Assembly (NCBI GenBank): GCA_937915755.1
Contig: CALGGR010000225.1
Coordinates: forward strand, 1-7,299
Source of the DNA: an uncultured Fretibacterium sp.
GTDB taxonomy: Bacteria; Synergistota; Synergistia; Synergistales; Aminobacteriaceae
DNA: 7,299 nt
Direction: 5' to 3'
Shown here: piece by piece, positions 5,084 through 7,299 of the stretch
Numbering within the stretch: position 1 is the first letter of the stretch
Layout: each line of letters starts with the position of its first letter
Program-made: the position numbers and the translations under genes
Notes under the pieces: model-generated
Databases searched by the model: none
What the model was told of the DNA's origin: nothing
The model's input: only the letters and a program-made list of their open reading frames with translations

Positions 5084-6513
5084 ATGCTTGACAGAACACC
5101 CAAAATTTTTATTTCATATAGCTGGGGCTCAAATAATACAAAAACTATAACCAAAGAGCTAGCAACGTCATTACGAACAGATGGCATTGATGTTGTCCTA
5201 GATATATGGGACTTAAAACTAGGACAAGATAAGTACTCATTCATGGAACGATGCGTTATCGACCACGAAATTGATAAATTCCTTATAATGTGCGACCGAT
5301 CTTACGCTAACAAAGCAGATTCTAGAAAAGGCGGAGTAGGGAACTAAACTATAATTATTTCTCCTGAGATATACGGAAAAGCTCAGCAGGAAAAATTTAT
5401 TCCTATTATTCTATTATTGTGGAAGTAGATAACGATAATAAGCCATTTCTTCCTACTTACCTACAGAGCAGAATGTACATCGACCTCTCAGGAGACCATT
5501 ATGAAGATGGATACAAACAATTAATCAGGACTATCTATGAACAACCTGAAAGCAGAAAACCTGTACTAGGTACTCCTCCTGAATTTCTCTTTTAAAGAAG
5601 AGACACCTTCGCTATTAGCATTAAAAGAGGCTCTAAGGACATTAAAAGCTCATGATTTTAGTAATGTCAACAAGAATACTGCTGATGACTTTATAAATCA
5701 GTATTTAGATTCTCTCAAGATTTTCTACAAAAAAGACGAATTTTTACCTGAGAAGTTATTAGATGATTTCAGAACTATGAAGGAACGAAGGAACATCGAA
5801 GCTACTTTCTCAACTTTATAAAGTTACTTGCTGAAAGCAAGAAAATCGCTTTAGGTGAGTTCATTGCTAGAGCTTTCGAGCTTATCTATAATACACTATG
5901 CGATCTAAACTTTTTCGTACCACAAGCAAGTAGTTGCATTACTTCTAGTTTCGACATATTCAAGTTACATATCTGGGAATTATTTTTATGCTCAAAGACT
6001 TACATGTTGAAGCATGAAATGTTCACTGATATTCATGATGTACTCGTTCATACGTACTTTCTCAGGAGAAATATTCTAAGTGATAAAACACAGGAAAGTA
6101 GTTATGGAGTTTTTTATAATTATGACTTAGATGAACTGCTTAAACAATCTATATCCGCCCTCAAACAACAAATAACACCTATAGGACATCTATTGTATGG
6201 AAAGAGAAGCTCGCCCAATATATATTTGTTTCAGATATACGATGACCTCGAACTAGGGATTAAAAATTCTCCATCATAGTATCCTATATGCTATATATAC
6301 ACTTCTCAAAATGATTCTATGTGGCGGAAACTTACATCAAAAAAGTTCTGTGAAAAATTATTCCCACTGTTTGATGTTCATAATATTGACAACCTCAAAC
6401 AGAAAATATCTAAGCGCAGGAATACTTACGCAAGTATTTACTACAATGCAATGATACCAGCTCTACCTATCAACTCCTTCATAAAAATTCAAGACATTGG
6501 CAAGCTACCATAA
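5084..6513 (+). pseudogene. TIR-domain protein (bacterial TIR effector type), multiply disrupted
   Basis: ATG 5084 starts MLDRTPKIFISYSWGS, the first strand of a TIR domain, followed by LATSLRTDGIDVVLDIWDLKLGQDKYSFMERCV, with Glu55 in the helix where TIR NAD-cleaving enzymes carry the catalytic Glu. Then come KFLIMCDRSYANKA and SRKGGVG. TAA 5345-5347 interrupts, and the same frame resumes as ISPEIYGKAQQEKFIPII. An 8-bp tandem duplication at 5403-5418 shifts the frame to DNDNKPFLPTYLQSRMYIDLSG. One extra base near 5590 shifts it again to KEETPSLLALKEALRTL, and one missing base near 5768 leads to GTKEHRSYFLNFIKLL. That frame runs to TAA 6511-6513, crossed by TAG 6277-6279. Undoing the lesions gives about 473 residues: a TIR of about 150 residues and a long helical C-terminal region of unknown role. 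TIR_2/SEFIR proteins of this size are known; many bacterial TIR proteins deplete NAD during phage defence. The only good ribosome site (AAGGA, 5062-5066) is 17 bases away, unusually far. Codons are much more AT-rich than the left operon. Confidence 0.82.
5403..5418. repeat. 8-bp tandem duplication causing a frameshift in the TIR gene
   Basis: CTATTATT is present twice without a gap (5403-5410, 5411-5418). Removing one copy joins FIPII directly to VEVDNDNKPFLPTYL and restores the reading frame, so the duplication is a lesion and not part of the ancestral gene. Confidence 0.85.
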
Positions 6514-6885
6514 GTAATAAAATACATTCATGATACTAAAATCTGGAGAATATTCAATGAAGTATAAGGCTCATTTGTTCAGGATACCGCAGAATTATCG
6601 CTTCAACTATCAGCTAATAGCTTACGGTCAGGCCTCATTACTACAGTAATCCGACAAGGAAATACAGAAAGTCGGGACTGTAACAAAGTTTGTGTTTTTA
6701 GATTTTTGAAGCCTTGCAAATGCCGGATTTCAGATTCCATTTACACAAAAATCGGGACACTCCCAAAAAGTCAATCATGAACCAAACAGAACATAAAACA
6801 ACACAATCACTTATAGAATATTTCCAACCTTAAAACGCTATTGACGATAACGCCACTTAAAACTTAATATTTTATTCTTAGAAAA
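6514..6885. other. Intergenic region with no convincing gene
   Basis: This 372-base stretch between the TIR remnant and the last minus-strand ORF is AT-rich and holds the 91-bp IS256-like miniature element described separately. Two tiny plus-strand ORFs are present: 30 codons from ATG 6557 to TAA 6647-6649, with a TGGAGA eight bases or so upstream, and 18 codons from ATG 6777 to TAA 6831-6833. Neither resembles a protein I know, and both are short enough to be chance. I see no strong terminator hairpin. Confidence 0.5.
6674..6764. mobile_element. 91-bp miniature element with IS256-type ends and target duplication
   Basis: The left end (6674-6695) begins GGGACTGTAACAAAGTTTGTGT. The complement of the right end (6743-6764) begins GGGAGTGTCCCGATTTTTGTGT. 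They match at 16 of 22 positions, including GGGA, TGT and TTTGTGT. Ends carrying TTGTGTAAA are typical of the IS256 (mutator) family. Directly outside lie AGAAAGTC (6666-6673) and AAAAAGTC (6765-6772), a direct repeat matching at 7 of 8 bases, and IS256 elements duplicate 8-9 bp of target. The 47-base interior has no coding capacity, so this is either an internally deleted IS256 copy or a MITE moved by a full-length IS256 transposase elsewhere. The single mismatch in the duplication suggests an old insertion. Confidence 0.65.
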
Positions 6886-7197
6886 TTAAAGTAATATTTC
6901 TAAAAGCTCTGAAAACTCTCCTTGCTTTTTTCTTATGTAAACACGTTTGAATGCGGTGAACGCTGATTCCCTTTGTAAATTGGCTTTTATCATTGCTTTA
7001 CAACGCTTGTTTCCGTGAAACTTTTTATATTTCTCAAGGAGTTTATAAAAAGAGTTCATTTCTTTCTGCAATTTTTTGAGACGATAATTGCTTTTCTGAA
7101 TTCGCATTCCAGTATTTTGAATATTAAAGACTTCATAAATTAACTTGGCTGTCTGCGTTACTTCTATATCACATTCATAAAGCGGACATACAATCAC
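6886..7197 (-). CDS. Hypothetical protein, 103 residues, possibly a gene fragment
   Basis: I do not recognise this protein. GTG 7195-7197 is the first usable start codon after an upstream in-frame TGA, but there is no Shine-Dalgarno sequence before it and the frame is open a few codons further up, so it may be the end of a broken longer gene. The N-terminal part (MIVCPLYECDIEV...LIYEVF) is mixed. From about residue 31 it becomes strongly basic and helical (QKSNYRLKKLQKEMNSFYKL, then KFHGNKRCKAMIKANLQRES), with possible short coiled coil or nucleic-acid-binding character. There is no signal peptide or membrane segment. It runs opposite to the TIR gene and toward it. Reality as an expressed gene is uncertain. 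Confidence 0.4.
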   Translation of the reverse strand: MIVCPLYECDIEVTQTAKLIYEVFNIQNTGMRIQKSNYRLKKLQKEMNSFYKLLEKYKKFHGNKRCKAMIKANLQRESAFTAFKRVYIRKKQGEFSELLEILL

Positions 7198-7253
7198 ATC
7201 GTTTTCTACTAGAGTGTGTCGTCATGAATGATAAAATATAAAAAATAAAATAG

Positions 7254-7259
7254 AAGGAG
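7254..7259 (+). promoter_or_regulatory. Strong ribosome binding site before a gene start at the right edge
   Basis: AAGGAG is followed after seven bases by ATG 7267-7269, an ideal arrangement. It is preceded by an AT-rich stretch (7231-7252) with TAAAAT-like -10 candidates, as expected just upstream of a gene. Confidence 0.5.
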
Positions 7260-7266
7260 AAAATAC

Positions 7267-7299
7267 ATGAAAGAAGATTATAGATGACACGATATTTCT
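7267..7299 (+). pseudogene. Start of a further gene, apparently broken after six codons
   Basis: ATG 7267 with an excellent ribosome site reads MKEDYR and then TGA 7285-7287. If one base is removed directly after the ATG, the frame instead reads MKKIIDDTIF to the window edge, a more natural-looking start, so a one-base insertion is a possible cause. Too little sequence remains to assign a family or to exclude a real very short leader peptide. Confidence 0.3.

Noticed and set aside
5590..5600. Programmed frameshift at the CTCTTTTAAAG run in the TIR gene
   Set aside because: The run looks slippery, but the same gene has a nonsense codon and an 8-bp duplication upstream and two more lesions downstream, so a single programmed shift would not yield a full protein.
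6557..6649. 30-codon plus-strand ORF with TGGAGA upstream
   Set aside because: Too short, no recognisable family, and located in a decayed AT-rich spacer. Chance occurrence is likely.
6777..6833. 18-codon ORF starting MNQTEHKTTQ after the miniature element
   Set aside because: No ribosome site and no family resemblance, and too short to support.

Overview
The window looks like an accessory stretch of a bacterial chromosome in which most genes are decaying. The organism cannot be named from 7.3 kb. The strong AGGAG-type ribosome sites, modest G+C and gene families (SagB-type nitroreductase, gamma-resorcylate-decarboxylase-like amidohydrolase, PplA-like FMN-binding secreted protein) fit an anaerobic, probably gut- or rumen-associated bacterium. 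A member of Synergistota or a similar lineage is a low-confidence guess.

Positions 4317 to 1 (minus strand) hold one tightly packed operon. It has a promoter, a perfect 16-bp palindrome that is probably the operator, then marR, a SnoaL/NTF2-like exported protein, an aldo/keto reductase, a SagB-type nitroreductase, an alpha/beta hydrolase, an amidohydrolase/decarboxylase and the start of a secreted FMN-binding-like protein that leaves the window. Genes overlap or sit 0 to 13 bases apart, and most Shine-Dalgarno sequences lie inside the last codons of the gene before. The content suggests a MarR-controlled redox/detoxification or aromatic-compound operon. Only marR, and the visible part of the last gene, look undamaged. 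The SnoaL gene has two in-frame amber codons and the reductase has one in-frame ochre codon. The nitroreductase has lost an internal segment and its C-terminus, the hydrolase has lost its nucleophile-elbow region, and the amidohydrolase has a one-base frameshift near its N-terminus.

Positions 4318 to 5083 hold the divergent control region and a Hin/resolvase-type serine recombinase. Its promoter is good (TTGAGC-17-TATAAT), but about 11 codons appear deleted, with a frameshift, between the catalytic domain and the C-terminal helix-turn-helix.

Positions 5084 to 6513 hold one long, AT-rich gene that a standard ORF call breaks into pieces. Joining the frames restores a protein of about 473 residues with an N-terminal TIR (TIR_2/SEFIR-like) domain and a long C-terminal region, the architecture of bacterial TIR immune effectors. 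It carries two nonsense codons, an 8-bp tandem duplication and two one-base frameshifts. This is the most interesting object in the window: a dead or dying TIR defence gene.

Positions 6514 to 7299 are mostly non-coding. They contain a 91-bp miniature element with IS256-type terminal inverted repeats and a near-perfect 8-bp target duplication, a minus-strand ORF of unknown function, and a well-formed plus-strand gene start that reads only six codons before a stop at the right edge. I see no tRNA, rRNA or CRISPR array. All reconstructions rest on reading the frames by eye and on family knowledge from memory. Sequencing or assembly error is the main alternative for the single-base frameshifts.
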